This document shows positions 53,338-62,422 of a DNA stretch of 64,000 bases, piece after piece. The notes beneath the pieces were generated by a model that saw only the letters and a program-made list of their open reading frames with translations, was not told where the DNA came from and ran no database searches. Position 1 is the stretch's first letter. Every line of letters starts with the position of its first letter. The stretch covers positions 1 through 64,000 of the forward strand of contig DASXTC010000028.1 in assembly GCA_036505635.1 (NCBI GenBank), given 5' to 3'. The translations under genes were made by a program, and so were the position numbers. The stretch is from DASXTC01 sp036505635. Its GTDB lineage: Bacteria > Acidobacteriota > Polarisedimenticolia > JACPZX01 > DASXTC01.

Positions 53338-53338
53338 T
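53333..53338 (+). promoter_or_regulatory. -10 element (TATAAT) before speA
   Basis: A perfect TATAAT overlapping the end of the methylase gene, but no good -35 at 16-18 bp. Its TAA is the methylase stop. Leader of about 50 nt with a ribosome site. Confidence 0.4.
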
Positions 53339-53396
53339 CTCGCTTCCGGTACCGCGTTCCACTCGCGACAGGCAGGCCGGCGAAGGAGAGGACAGG

Positions 53397-55289
53397 ATGG
53401 AAAAGTACGGCATCGATGATGCGATGAACCTCTACGGGATCGATTCGTGGGGCGCCGGATACTTCAAGATCAACGAGGAAGGCCATCTCATCGTCACGCC
53501 GACCAATGACGAGGCCCGTCTCATCGACCTCGAGAAGGAAGTCACCGACCTGACCCGCAAGGGGGTCACCACGCCGCTGCTGCTGCGCTTCCCGCAGCTT
53601 CTCGAGTCTCAGGTGAAGAACCTGTGCAACGCCTTCCGCAAGGCGATGAGCGAGTACGGCTACTCGCGCGAATACCGGCCGGTCTTCCCGATCAAGGTCA
53701 ACCAGCATCGATTCGTCGTCACCGAGCTGCTGGAGGCCGGCTGGAAGTACAACCTGGGCGTGGAGGCGGGCAGCAAGCCGGAGCTGCTCGGCGCCCTGGC
53801 GCTCGACACGCCCCCCGAGTCGCTTCTGGTGTGCAACGGTTTCAAGGACATGGCGTACCTGTCCAACGCGATCCTGGCGCAGAAGATCGGCAAGAAGGTG
53901 GTGATCGTCGTCGAGAAGCCCTACGAGCTCGAGAGCCTCATCCAGATCATCAAGGACAGGGGGGTCAAGCCGCTCATCGGCTTCCGCGTGCGCCTGCACA
54001 GCAGGGGGTCGGGCAAGTGGGAGAAATCGGGCGGCGTCACGAGCAAGTTCGGTCTCTCCACGGCGCAGCTTCTGGAGGGGATCCAGGAGCTCAAGAAGGC
54101 GCGTCTGATCGACTGCCTCAAGATGTTCCACTTCCACATCGGCTCGCAGATCACCGAGATCCGGCGCCTCAAGACGGCCATCAAGGAGGCGGCCCGCGTC
54201 TACGCCAAGGCCCGCAAAATGGGCGTGGAGATCGAGTACCTCAACGTGGGGGGCGGGCTCGGCGTCGACTACGACGGCTCGAGGACCTCCTCGGACGCCA
54301 GCGTCAACTACACCGTGCAGGAGTACGCCAACGACGTCGTTTACACCGTCAAGGACGTCTGCGAGAACGAAAACGTCCCCGAGCCCGACATCGTGAGCGA
54401 GTCGGGCCGCGCCATGACGGCGTATCACTCGTTGCTGGTGATCGACGTCCGGGCGGAGATCAGTGCGCGCACCGCGACGAAGCTCAAGCCGTCGCCCAAG
54501 GACCCCCAGGTGATCGGCGACCTGTTCTTCATCCTCAAGGGCATCACGGTGAAGAACTACCGCGAGTTCTATCACGATGCGCTCGAGCACCGCGACGAGA
54601 TGTTCTCGCTGTTCAACCTCGGACTGCTGTCGCTGGAGGAGCGGGCCCGCGGCGAGGGCTGCTTCTGGGAGATCGCCTTCAAGGCGGTCCGCCACGCCAA
54701 GACGCAGAAGTTCGTGGCCGACGAGTTCGTGGACCTGGAGAAGCAGCTTCACGAGAAGGTCGTCTGCAACTTCTCCGTGTTCCAGTCGATCCCGGACCAC
54801 TGGGCCCTCGACCAGCTCTTCCCCGTCGTGCCGATCCACAGGCTGCGCGAGAAGCCCGACCGGCGGGCGACCCTCGTGGACATCACCTGCGACTCGGACG
54901 GCGAGATCGACAAGTTCGTCGACCTCAAGGACATCAAAGAGGCCCTCGAGCTTCACGGCCTCAACGGCAAGGAGCCGTACCATCTGGCGATCGTCCTGAT
55001 CGGCGCCTATCAGGACACCATGGGGGACCTGCACAACCTGTTCGGCTCGGTCAACGAGGCCCACCTCGTCGTCGACGACGAGGGGAAGGTACACGTCAAG
55101 AGGATCCGCCGGGGCAACTCGGTGCGCGAGACGCTCTCGGCCTTCGGCTACGATGCGAAGGATCTGGCAGCGCGCCTGCAAGCTCTCCTGGAGGAGAGAC
55201 AGAGCAAGAACGGTCTGTCGCCGCGTGAGGCCCGCGCGCTCCTGTCCGAGTACCGGGGCCAGTTCGACGCCTACACCTACCTGACCTGA
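53397..55289 (+). CDS. speA: Biosynthetic arginine decarboxylase
   Basis: 630 aa, the size of SpeA. PLP-binding Lys100 lies in 'FPIKVNQHR', the Gly-rich PLP phosphate loop is 'LNVGGGLGVDYDGS', and the fold III barrel and C-terminal beta domain follow. It converts arginine to agmatine and carbon dioxide, the first step to putrescine. A strong ribosome site (AAGGAGAGGA) precedes the ATG. Followed by speB within 17 nt. Confidence 0.95.
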   Translation: MEKYGIDDAMNLYGIDSWGAGYFKINEEGHLIVTPTNDEARLIDLEKEVTDLTRKGVTTPLLLRFPQLLESQVKNLCNAFRKAMSEYGYSREYRPVFPIKVNQHRFVVTELLEAGWKYNLGVEAGSKPELLGALALDTPPESLLVCNGFKDMAYLSNAILAQKIGKKVVIVVEKPYELESLIQIIKDRGVKPLIGFRVRLHSRGSGKWEKSGGVTSKFGLSTAQLLEGIQELKKARLIDCLKMFHFHIGSQITEIRRLKTAIKEAARVYAKARKMGVEIEYLNVGGGLGVDYDGSRTSSDASVNYTVQEYANDVVYTVKDVCENENVPEPDIVSESGRAMTAYHSLLVIDVRAEISARTATKLKPSPKDPQVIGDLFFILKGITVKNYREFYHDALEHRDEMFSLFNLGLLSLEERARGEGCFWEIAFKAVRHAKTQKFVADEFVDLEKQLHEKVVCNFSVFQSIPDHWALDQLFPVVPIHRLREKPDRRATLVDITCDSDGEIDKFVDLKDIKEALELHGLNGKEPYHLAIVLIGAYQDTMGDLHNLFGSVNEAHLVVDDEGKVHVKRIRRGNSVRETLSAFGYDAKDLAARLQALLEERQSKNGLSPREARALLSEYRGQFDAYTYLT

Positions 55290-55305
55290 GGTCCACGCCG
55301 CCGTG

Positions 55306-56226
55306 ATGAGGAAAAAGAGGGCGCGCCGCGCCACGCCGCGCAAGTCCCCTTATTTCGACCTGAGCGAGGCGGAGTCCGCCTACGCGACGTCGAGAGTCGT
55401 GATCCTGCCCGTCCCGTTCGGCGGCACCGTGACCTACGGCCGCGGAACCGAGAAGGGCCCCGAGGCCATCCGCGTCGCCTCGCAGCAGGTGGAGCTCTTC
55501 GACGAGGAGACCTGCCGCGAGCCGTACCGTGTCGGGCTCCACTCGGCGCCTCCCGTGCCCTGTCCACCGCGTCTGAAGCCCGAGGAGATGGTCCGGCGGG
55601 TGGCCGCCCGCGTCGAGAGGTACCTGGAGGACGGCAAGTTCGTCGTGACCCTCGGGGGAGAGCATTCGGTGTCCCCGGGAGCGACCGGGCCCTACGCGCG
55701 CCGCTTCCCGGACCTGACCATCGTCCACTTCGACGCGCACTCGGACCTGCGCGAGTCGTATCACGGCTCGGCGCACAACCACGCCTGCGCCGGCGCCCGG
55801 ATGCGCGAGCACGCGCGTCTCATCCAGATCGGGATCCGCGCGCAGACGCCCGAGGAGCGGCGGGTCATCGACCGGGGCGAGGTGGAGACGCTGTTCGCCT
55901 GGCAGATGCAGGGCGTGGACTGGGCGCCGGGCATCCTGGAGAAGGTCGCGCCGGGCTCACCCGTCTACGTGACCGTCGATCTGGATTACTTCGATCCGAC
56001 CCTCATGCCGGCCACCGGCACGCCAGAGCCGGGGGGAGGGCAGTGGTATCCGACCGTGGAGTTCCTCAGGAGGCTGGCCGAGCGCGTCCGGGTCGTGGGG
56101 TTCGACGTGATGGAGCTGGCGCCCATCCGCGGCCTGCACGCGCCCGACTTCATGGCGGCACGGCTCACGTACAAGATGCTGGCGTACGTCTTCGCGGAGA
56201 CCGCCGTCAAGCCTGCTTCCGTCTGA
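55306..56226 (+). CDS. speB: Agmatinase (ureohydrolase family)
   Basis: 306 aa. Manganese-binding motifs are in order: 'GGEHSVSPG', 'HFDAHSDLR' and 'VDLDYFDPTLMPATGTPEPGG'. It hydrolyses agmatine to putrescine and urea; guanidinobutyrase or arginase would be alternatives, but the adjacent speA supports agmatinase. GTG 55303 precedes the ATG by one codon. The 3' end overlaps the convergent small gene by 20 nt. Confidence 0.9.
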   Translation: MRKKRARRATPRKSPYFDLSEAESAYATSRVVILPVPFGGTVTYGRGTEKGPEAIRVASQQVELFDEETCREPYRVGLHSAPPVPCPPRLKPEEMVRRVAARVERYLEDGKFVVTLGGEHSVSPGATGPYARRFPDLTIVHFDAHSDLRESYHGSAHNHACAGARMREHARLIQIGIRAQTPEERRVIDRGEVETLFAWQMQGVDWAPGILEKVAPGSPVYVTVDLDYFDPTLMPATGTPEPGGGQWYPTVEFLRRLAERVRVVGFDVMELAPIRGLHAPDFMAARLTYKMLAYVFAETAVKPASV

Positions 56227-56440
56227 AGTGGGCCCGCAGGGCGATCTGGGCGCTTATGAGGCCGGCCAGCAGGCCATCCTCGTAGTTGAACCGTCCGTCG
56301 CCGGCCAGCTCGGGGAAATCGAGCGGGCTGAGCAAGTCGTCGCCCGTGAGCCGCGCGTTGATCGAGCGGGCGACGGCGAGCACCTTCGCGCGCTGCTGCG
56401 AGATCATCTCGTCGAAAAGCGCCTCGAGATCCTGAGTCAA
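56207..56440 (-). CDS. Small hypothetical protein (77 aa)
   Basis: 77 aa from a TTG at 56440. Mostly helical and charged ('DLEALFDEMISQQRAKVLAV'), ending 'HFRRKQA', with no signal, membrane segment or recognised family. It starts 7 nt after the 59-aa membrane gene, so the two look like one small operon. Its end overlaps speB. Confidence 0.55.
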   Translation of the reverse strand: MTQDLEALFDEMISQQRAKVLAVARSINARLTGDDLLSPLDFPELAGDGRFNYEDGLLAGLISAQIALRAHFRRKQA

Positions 56441-56447
56441 GGCGTCG

Positions 56448-56627
56448 TCACTGGAACGGGTCCTCCTGGTTTTCGGCCTCCCGGTTCATCAGGTCCCATT
56501 CGATCAACCGGATGAGGAAGTAGATCGCCGCCAGCAGGAGGATCCCGGCGATCGCCCAGGCGATGGGCGAGGTGCGAATCCGCTCGAACGTCTGGCCCGC
56601 CGCGGCCGTCTCGGGTGGGAGGAGCAT
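56448..56627 (-). CDS. Small single-pass membrane protein (59 aa)
   Basis: 59 aa from ATG 56627. One membrane segment at about 22-41 ('IAWAIAGILLLAAIYFLIRL'), followed by an acidic tail 'EWDLMNREAENQEDPFQ'. Not a recognised family. The membrane-helix character and acidic tail support it as real, and the competing frame here is low-complexity. It forms a pair with the following 77-aa gene; a role together is inferred only from spacing. Confidence 0.6.
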   Translation of the reverse strand: MLLPPETAAAGQTFERIRTSPIAWAIAGILLLAAIYFLIRLIEWDLMNREAENQEDPFQ

Positions 56628-56672
56628 CGGACCGATTCTGGTACCCGGGGCGCCGGCGTGTCAATCAGCCGG

Positions 56673-56681
56673 TGCTATGCT
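56673..56681 (+). promoter_or_regulatory. Extended -10 before the radical SAM gene
   Basis: TGC plus TATGCT (56676-56681), 9 nt before the ATG. Unlike the other short-leader promoters a GGAG is present at 56683-56686, so the mRNA may not be strictly leaderless. Confidence 0.45.
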
Positions 56682-56690
56682 CGGAGCCTG

Positions 56691-57605
56691 ATGATCGTCA
56701 CCGAGCGGACCTGCCGGAGCATCGTGAACCCCACCGGAGGGTTCCTCGCGGGCTTCACGCACACGATCAACCCGTACCATGGGTGCGCCTTCGGCAGGAC
56801 GCTCTGTGGCATCCCCGACTACGCTCCCGAAATCGTCCGCGCCCACGGCGAGAAGCGGGAGTGGGGCGGTTACCTCGACGTGAAGATCAACGCGCCTCGA
56901 GCCTACGACGCGGACCATGACCGCATCCGTGCGGGGAGCAAACCATCGCTGAGGATCTACATGAGCTCGGTGACCGACCCCTACGTCCCGCAGGAGCGGT
57001 CCTACCGGGTGACGCGGGGGATCCTCGAGAGGATGCGGCTGCGGCCGCCCGATCTGCTGGTCCTCCAGACCCACACCCCCAACCCCCTGTGGGACATCGA
57101 CCTCATCGAGGATCTCTCGAGAAGGTTCCCTCTGGCCGTCCAGGTCAGCGTCGAGACCGACCGCGAGAAGATGGGGCCCCCCTTTCCGCCTCATGCCTAT
57201 CCGGTCGCCGAGCGCCTGTCGGCTCTCGCGAGGATGAAGGCGCGGGGCATCGAGACCGTGGCGGCCGTGTCGCCGCTGTGGCCTATCGACGACGTGGAAG
57301 GGTTCGCCCACCGTCTGGACGAAGCGTGCGCCTTCGTGGTGGTGGATCACTACCTGGTCGGGGACGGCTCCAGGGACGGCTCGCGCACCCGCAGACGCCT
57401 CGCGCTGGCCGGCCGGAGTTTCCCGGACCTCCTCATGGAGGCAGGCTTCGAGCCCTGGACGCGGATCGAGGCGCTGGACCGCGTCGTCGCGGTCTTTCGC
57501 CGGGTCCTCGGGGCCGCGCGGGTCGGGGTCTCGAGTGAGGGGTACCATCAGGCCGCCCAACGGCTCCTCAAGGGTGTTACCATTGGGGTGCGCCGGGAGG
57601 CTTGA
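56691..57605 (+). CDS. SPL-like radical SAM family protein with altered cluster motif
   Basis: About 304 aa, related to spore photoproduct lyase/Rv2578c-like proteins: 'HTINPYHGCAFG' is the family's start of the [4Fe-4S] motif, and 'REWGGYLDVKIN' and 'SSVTDPYVPQE' follow it. Here the cysteine pattern reads C-x6-C and then Asp where relatives with this spacing have a third Cys (as I recall, C-x6-C-x3-C). Either the cluster has other ligation or radical chemistry is lost. Start at ATG 56691 (one extra TTG-type extension upstream is unlikely). Its end overlaps the next gene region. Confidence 0.75.
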   Translation: MIVTERTCRSIVNPTGGFLAGFTHTINPYHGCAFGRTLCGIPDYAPEIVRAHGEKREWGGYLDVKINAPRAYDADHDRIRAGSKPSLRIYMSSVTDPYVPQERSYRVTRGILERMRLRPPDLLVLQTHTPNPLWDIDLIEDLSRRFPLAVQVSVETDREKMGPPFPPHAYPVAERLSALARMKARGIETVAAVSPLWPIDDVEGFAHRLDEACAFVVVDHYLVGDGSRDGSRTRRRLALAGRSFPDLLMEAGFEPWTRIEALDRVVAVFRRVLGAARVGVSSEGYHQAAQRLLKGVTIGVRREA

Positions 57606-58420
57606 TGAACGAGCAGCGCGCTCCGTGCAACATCTGCCTCGGGTCCGACTTCGAGCCCTATCTCGGACCTCTGCCGTGCGGCCGGAGCCTGACCCGGTGC
57701 CGTGACTGCGGTCTCGTGACCGCGGTGCCGGCCTCCGGCGCCGATCCGGATGCGCCGGTCGCAGCCCCCAACCGCGCGCGTGGCGACCGGACCGACCTGA
57801 GGCGGGCGGCCGCCGTGATGCGAATGCTCCCCGGTGGCAAGGTGCTGGAGATCGGGTGCGGAACGGGGAGCTTCCTCGCCGCCCTCAACCCGGCCCGTTA
57901 TGACGTCGTGGGGGTGGAGCCCTCCGCCCGATCGGCGGCCGAGGCGCGCAGCAGGCTCGCCGCGTGCGGGACGCGCGCCACGATCCTCGAATGCCGCCTG
58001 ACGGAGGCCGGGCTCGCCTCGGATCGATTCGATCTGGTGGCGATGTTCGGCACGCTCGGGAGCTGCACCTCTCCCAGGACCACCATCATGGAGGCGTCCC
58101 GGTTGCTGCGTCGCGGAGGGTACGCGGTCATCGAGACGCCGAGTCTCTCTTCGCTGACCGCCCGGTTCTGCGGCACCAGGTGGCAGCCCCTCAGCGATCC
58201 GGCGGCCGAGTACTTCTTCACGGCGGCCACGCTCGAGCGGCTCGCCATGATGTGCGGCCTGATCTCCGGCGCCGCCTGGCTTGCCCTTCCGGTGGGCTGG
58301 CCCTCCCCGGGCACACTGGTCTACGTCGCACGAAAGTCGGGATCTCCCGTGAGGCTCGCGGGCCTGAGCGAGCTGGGCCCCGAAGTCGGCAAGATGGCGC
58401 CCATGGGGGCGACCCACTGA
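57605..58420 (+). CDS. Class I SAM methyltransferase with N-terminal zinc ribbon
   Basis: 271 aa from ATG 57605, preceded by GGGAGG. An N-terminal CNIC...CRDC ribbon (about residues 8-36) precedes a Rossmann methyltransferase with 'VLEIGCGTGSFLAAL' near residue 78. Such ribbon-containing methyltransferases often act on sugars or lipid-linked intermediates, but the substrate is not known. The start overlaps the end of the radical SAM gene by one base. Confidence 0.8.
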   Translation: MNEQRAPCNICLGSDFEPYLGPLPCGRSLTRCRDCGLVTAVPASGADPDAPVAAPNRARGDRTDLRRAAAVMRMLPGGKVLEIGCGTGSFLAALNPARYDVVGVEPSARSAAEARSRLAACGTRATILECRLTEAGLASDRFDLVAMFGTLGSCTSPRTTIMEASRLLRRGGYAVIETPSLSSLTARFCGTRWQPLSDPAAEYFFTAATLERLAMMCGLISGAAWLALPVGWPSPGTLVYVARKSGSPVRLAGLSELGPEVGKMAPMGATH

Positions 58421-58448
58421 CGTTCGTTCGCTTTGCCCGCCAGGTTCG

Positions 58449-58477
58449 TTGAAAGACCTCCTTTCGCGCCCTATGTT
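58449..58477 (+). promoter_or_regulatory. Promoter of the LolA-like gene
   Basis: TTGAAA (58449-58454), a 17-bp spacer and TATGTT (58472-58477), giving a leader of about 55 nt. Confidence 0.6.
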
Positions 58478-58537
58478 TCAAGCGCCCAATCTTCTAATCC
58501 ACATCCTGACGATCGAGACGATCCGGGAGGCCCTGGT

Positions 58538-59350
58538 TTGGACTGGCGGCAGTCGAGAGGTGTCCTTGTCGTCGTGGCGGCTCTTCTGCTGCCGCGCGTC
58601 ATCGCGACCGGTGGAGGCGCTCCCGCGGGCCGGGTCTCCTTTTCGGCCGGTGAGAGCCGTGGCCGCCAGATCATCGAGCGCGCGATCGCGGCGCACGGCG
58701 GCAGGCAGGCCTGGTTGCTCAAGAAGGACGCCGTCTACGACACCACCTGGACTCACTACAGGTCCGGCCGGCCGGTCACGAGCTCCCGCTACATCGTGAA
58801 GTTCCCCATCGCCTCGGGACAAGTCACGGCGATCGTGGAGAGCGAGGAGAACGGCAAACCGGTCCTGATGGGCGCCTCGGGAAGCCGGTCATGGTTCCTC
58901 GTCGGGCAGGAGCGCCGGGAGGATCTCGAGTCTCTCAAGGCGAACAGGGCCTTCGTCCGGCGCGCGCAGGGGCTTCTCGCATTGCCGTTTCGTCTCGACG
59001 ATCCGTCCTATTCGCTCGCCTTCGACGGTGAGCAGATCCGCGCCGGCGCGCTGGTGGATCGAGTGAAGGCCCAGAACGGTCTCGAGCCGCCGAGTCTCTA
59101 CCTGTTCGACCGTGAGACCGGAAGGCTGGTGGGGATGGGAAGCGAGGTCGCAGATCCGCCGACCGCGATCGTGAGCGACTACTACGACTTCGAGGAAATG
59201 GACGGCATCCTGATCCCGAGGACCCAGGTCTTCGACCGCGTCGATCCCGTTTCCGGCGGCCGGTCCCGCGCCCTGACGGTCAGCGTCGACCGAGTCCGCT
59301 TCGACAACGGCCTTCCACCGGCGACCTTCGAGCCTCCCGCGGTTCCCTGA
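58538..59350 (+). CDS. LolA-like periplasmic protein
   Basis: 270 aa from TTG 58538, with GGGAGG 7 nt upstream; an earlier frame start at 58433 lacks a ribosome site. A signal peptide (about 8-25) leads into a beta-rich domain with 'HGGRQAWLLKKDAVYDTTWT' and 'DDPSYSLAFDGEQI', reminiscent of outer-membrane lipoprotein carrier LolA-type folds. Probably binds lipid in the periplasm. Assignment rests on general pattern only. Confidence 0.55.
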   Translation: MDWRQSRGVLVVVAALLLPRVIATGGGAPAGRVSFSAGESRGRQIIERAIAAHGGRQAWLLKKDAVYDTTWTHYRSGRPVTSSRYIVKFPIASGQVTAIVESEENGKPVLMGASGSRSWFLVGQERREDLESLKANRAFVRRAQGLLALPFRLDDPSYSLAFDGEQIRAGALVDRVKAQNGLEPPSLYLFDRETGRLVGMGSEVADPPTAIVSDYYDFEEMDGILIPRTQVFDRVDPVSGGRSRALTVSVDRVRFDNGLPPATFEPPAVP

Positions 59351-59396
59351 CCCACTTTCCTGCCGCCGGTCTCCGAAGGGGACCAACCCCGCCGCC

Positions 59397-59426
59397 TTGC
59401 CCGCGAGACCTCGACAGCGATATAGT
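59397..59426 (+). promoter_or_regulatory. Promoter of the methyltransferase-DUF3604 operon
   Basis: TTGCCC (59397-59402), an 18-bp spacer and TATAGT (59421-59426), 11 nt before TTG 59438 or 35 nt before ATG 59462. Confidence 0.45.
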
Positions 59427-59437
59427 CGGCGGCACCG

Positions 59438-60334
59438 TTGGACCGCGCGAAGACCGATCAGATGGCCGTGAGCCCGGAGCCCTCCTTGAAGAGCAAGGAA
59501 CCCGAGAACGCGCTGCCCGAGGAGCTCCTCCGGCACTACGAGTCGGTGCAGGAGGCCCGGCGCCTGGAGGAGGGAGCGAGCCGGCTCGAGATGGCCCGGA
59601 CGAGGGAGATCCTCAAGAGGTTCCTCCCCCCGCCGCCGGCGGTGATCCTGGACGTGGGAGGGGGTCCGGGCGCCCACGCCCTCTGGCTCGCGGGGCTCGG
59701 ATATGAGGTGTATCTGGTCGACGCGGTGCCACGGCACGTGGAGCAGGCCCTCGAAGCGTCGCTTCGGTCGCCCGGCCCCGGGATCGCGGGCGCGCGGGTG
59801 GCGGACGCCCGCCGCCTGCCTCAAGACGATCTGACCGCTCATATCGTCCTGCTGCTCGGCCCTCTCTACCACCTGACCGAGCGGGCCGAGCGGGTCGCGG
59901 CCCTGAGTGAGGCCCGCCGGGTCCTGCGGGAGGACGGCATCGTGCTGGCCGCGGCTATCTCCCGGTACGCCTCGCTGCTCGATGGGTTGTTCCGTGGGAT
60001 GCTGGACGACCCGCGATTCGCCGCGATCGTCGTGCGCGACCTGCTGGACGGCCAGCACCGCAACCCCACGGAGCGCCCCGACTGGTTCACCACCGCCTAC
60101 TTCCACCGCCCCGCCGAGTTGAAGGAGGAGATGGAGCATGCCGGCCTCGTCCACGAGGCGACGATCGGGATCGAGGGGCCGGCGTGGCTGCTCCAGAACT
60201 TCGAGCACAACTGGGCGGAGCCGGGTCGCCGGGACCGCCTTCTCGCGATGATGCGCGCCATCGAGGAGGCGCCCGAGATCCTCGGCGCCAGCGCCCATCT
60301 CATGGCCGTGGGGCGGAGGCGACCACGCCGATGA
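59438..60334 (+). CDS. Class I SAM-dependent methyltransferase
   Basis: 298 aa from TTG 59438, or 290 from ATG 59462. SAM motif 'VILDVGGGPGAHALWLAG' lies near residue 68 and the following acidic strand end is 'YEVYLVDAVPRHVEQA'. It resembles UbiE/Methyltransf_11 enzymes; small molecule rather than nucleic-acid substrate is likely. Head of an operon (ATGA to the next gene). Confidence 0.8.
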   Translation: MDRAKTDQMAVSPEPSLKSKEPENALPEELLRHYESVQEARRLEEGASRLEMARTREILKRFLPPPPAVILDVGGGPGAHALWLAGLGYEVYLVDAVPRHVEQALEASLRSPGPGIAGARVADARRLPQDDLTAHIVLLLGPLYHLTERAERVAALSEARRVLREDGIVLAAAISRYASLLDGLFRGMLDDPRFAAIVVRDLLDGQHRNPTERPDWFTTAYFHRPAELKEEMEHAGLVHEATIGIEGPAWLLQNFEHNWAEPGRRDRLLAMMRAIEEAPEILGASAHLMAVGRRRPRR

Positions 60335-60597
60335 CCACCACGCGGACGTGGAAATGCCATCCGGGCTCTATGGCCGGGATCCTCGAAAAGCTCCGGAGCG
60401 CCGGCGGCGAGGTCGATGGCGCGGAGGAGGGGGGGGAGCTGCGGGCGCCGACGCCGTTGGGCCTCGTCACGGGACGGTACACCTTCGACGGAGAGTTGCT
60501 CGCCGTCACCGTGACCGCCAGGCCGGCCATGCTCCCGCTCGACCTGATCTGGAGCCGGCTCGACGCCATCCTCGGATCGCCGGTGAAGACTGCGTGA
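60331..60597 (+). CDS. Small conserved-looking protein (88 aa), unknown
   Basis: 88 aa starting in the methyltransferase stop (ATGA). A helix ('GSMAGILEKLRSAGGE') and several strands ('LVTGRYTFDGELLAVTVTAR') give a compact alpha/beta fold. It has no signal peptide or recognised motif. Tight overlap on both sides (its stop overlaps GTG 60594) supports it being translated. Confidence 0.6.
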   Translation: MTTTRTWKCHPGSMAGILEKLRSAGGEVDGAEEGGELRAPTPLGLVTGRYTFDGELLAVTVTARPAMLPLDLIWSRLDAILGSPVKTA

Positions 60598-62420
60598 GAG
60601 TCGGACCGGTCCTGCTGGCCGCCGCACTCCCGGGGTTGTCTGCGGCCTGCGTGGAGATCCCCTTCGACGCTCCCGCCGGCCCCCGGTCGGGCGAAGGAAC
60701 CGTGACGATCGCGCCTCAGAGCGTCCAGGCCGCCGCCGAAACGAGGTACGTGATCACATTCACCGCCGGTCCGTCGGGGCTCGCGCAGGGAGGCGGGTTC
60801 CGGATCGAGCTTCCCATCGACCCGGTTCACCCTTACCTCGGGTTCCTGCCGCCGCACACCGGGAGGCACACTCTTCGCGGCCACGTGCAATGCCACGTGC
60901 AGAGGGGGGACGCGGACCGGGGAGAGGCCATCGCCGAGACGGTCGGGGGCGAGGCACGGTGCCTCCTGCCGGAGGGGAGGCTGCCCGCCGGAAGCAGGAT
61001 CGTCATGGAGTACTGGGCTCTCGCTTCCAGGGTGGCGGGGGAGAGGTCCCTCCATGTGGAGTCCCGATTCTCCGGCGGAGGCGGGGGACGGGCGCTCGCG
61101 GCGCTCCCCCGCGTGGAGGTGACGCCGCGTCCGGCCAGGGCGCTGCACGTAGTGCTCCCCTCGACCGTCAAGGCCGGCGACCCGATGACGCTGGCGGTGG
61201 TCGCGCTGGATGATTTCGGCAACCGCGCGAGCGACTATCTCGGCGCCCTGGAGATCGAGCTGGCGGGCGCGCGGCTCGAGCATCGGTTCACGCCGGAGGA
61301 GCGGGGCGTGGCGCTGCTCCCTGGTCTTGCCATCGAGCGCCCCGGCTTCTACCGGGCGATCGTGAAGGAGAAGGGGCAGCCGGAGGGGCCCGCTCTGGAG
61401 ACCGCCTCCAATCCGGTGAAGGTGACGAACGGGCTCGTCGAAGAGGTCTTCTGGGGAGACCTCCACTTCCACACCGGAACCGGCGCGGCGGGCCGTGCGT
61501 TCCAGCGCGCCCCCGGCCTCTCCGGGGATCATCGGGGCAACTACACTCTCCAGCAAGAGGCGTACGCCTACGGGCGGGACGTCATGCGGCTCGACTTCGC
61601 GGCGGCGACGGAGCACGCGGGAGACGCGATGATGGGCGAGGCATGGCAGGCGAGCATGAAGGCGGCCGGCGAGGCCCACGATCCTCCACGCTTCACCACC
61701 TTCAACGGCTATCAGTGGCGCGACCGGCTCGTCATTCTGCCGGGAGACTCGGGGCCGCCGCCGCGATCTCCCTGGCGAGCCCGCGACCCATTCGGGGACC
61801 TGAACCATTCCCTCGGGGGGGGCCCGGAAGGGGGCGCGTTCATGATCGCGCTGCGCGGCGGGGCGGCTGCCGCCGGCGCCGGCGCCGTGGAGATCTATTC
61901 GTGGCGGAACCGAGGCTCGGAGTACGAGGACCGGCCGAGGGCCTTCGAGCCGGACGGCTCCTGGCCCGCGGAGATCGGGGACCTGCCCGCCTCGCTTGCG
62001 GCCGGTTCGGACAACCACTGGGGACACCCGGGCGCGATCGACCTGACCGGGCTCGAGCCGGGCTCCGGCGGTCTGACCGCTGTCAGAGCATCCGTAAATG
62101 ACCGCGAGGGGATCCTCGGAGCGCTACGACGCGGCCACGCCTGGGCCACGACGGGGGCCCGCATCTATCTGTCGGTCGAGCGTCGAGGAGGAGCCCTGGA
62201 AGTGGAGGCGGCAGGGAGCGCGAGACTGACCGGGATCGATCTCCTCATGGTGGACCGCGACGGGGTGCGCGAGATCGCGGCCCTCGAGGAGCCCGGTCTC
62301 CAGTTCACCGGGCTCGTCGATCTCCCGCACTCGAGGGGGCGTGGTTTCTGCTATGTTCGCGCGGTGCAGGAAGACGGGGAGATCGCCTGGTCGAGCCCCA
62401 TCTCTCTCGGGGAGGAGTGA
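60594..62420 (+). CDS. DUF3604-type lipoprotein
   Basis: 608 aa from GTG 60594. The N-terminal signal ends 'LPGLSAAC', a likely lipobox (Cys about residue 19). Residues about 20-280 are beta-rich; then 'WGDLHFHTGTG' (about 287) opens a PHP-like DUF3604 domain, with 'AAATEHAGDAMM' and 'AAGSDNHWGHPG' as probable metal ligands. The DUF3604 family is uncharacterised; a periplasmic metal-dependent hydrolase is plausible. The 3' end overlaps the nuclease gene region. Confidence 0.8.
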   Translation: MRVGPVLLAAALPGLSAACVEIPFDAPAGPRSGEGTVTIAPQSVQAAAETRYVITFTAGPSGLAQGGGFRIELPIDPVHPYLGFLPPHTGRHTLRGHVQCHVQRGDADRGEAIAETVGGEARCLLPEGRLPAGSRIVMEYWALASRVAGERSLHVESRFSGGGGGRALAALPRVEVTPRPARALHVVLPSTVKAGDPMTLAVVALDDFGNRASDYLGALEIELAGARLEHRFTPEERGVALLPGLAIERPGFYRAIVKEKGQPEGPALETASNPVKVTNGLVEEVFWGDLHFHTGTGAAGRAFQRAPGLSGDHRGNYTLQQEAYAYGRDVMRLDFAAATEHAGDAMMGEAWQASMKAAGEAHDPPRFTTFNGYQWRDRLVILPGDSGPPPRSPWRARDPFGDLNHSLGGGPEGGAFMIALRGGAAAAGAGAVEIYSWRNRGSEYEDRPRAFEPDGSWPAEIGDLPASLAAGSDNHWGHPGAIDLTGLEPGSGGLTAVRASVNDREGILGALRRGHAWATTGARIYLSVERRGGALEVEAAGSARLTGIDLLMVDRDGVREIAALEEPGLQFTGLVDLPHSRGRGFCYVRAVQEDGEIAWSSPISLGEE

Positions 62421-62422
62421 GG

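Noticed and set aside
56437..56664. 75-codon - strand frame at the same place as the 59-aa gene
   Set aside because: Arg/Gly/Pro-rich shadow; the alternative frame has a clean membrane helix and better start.
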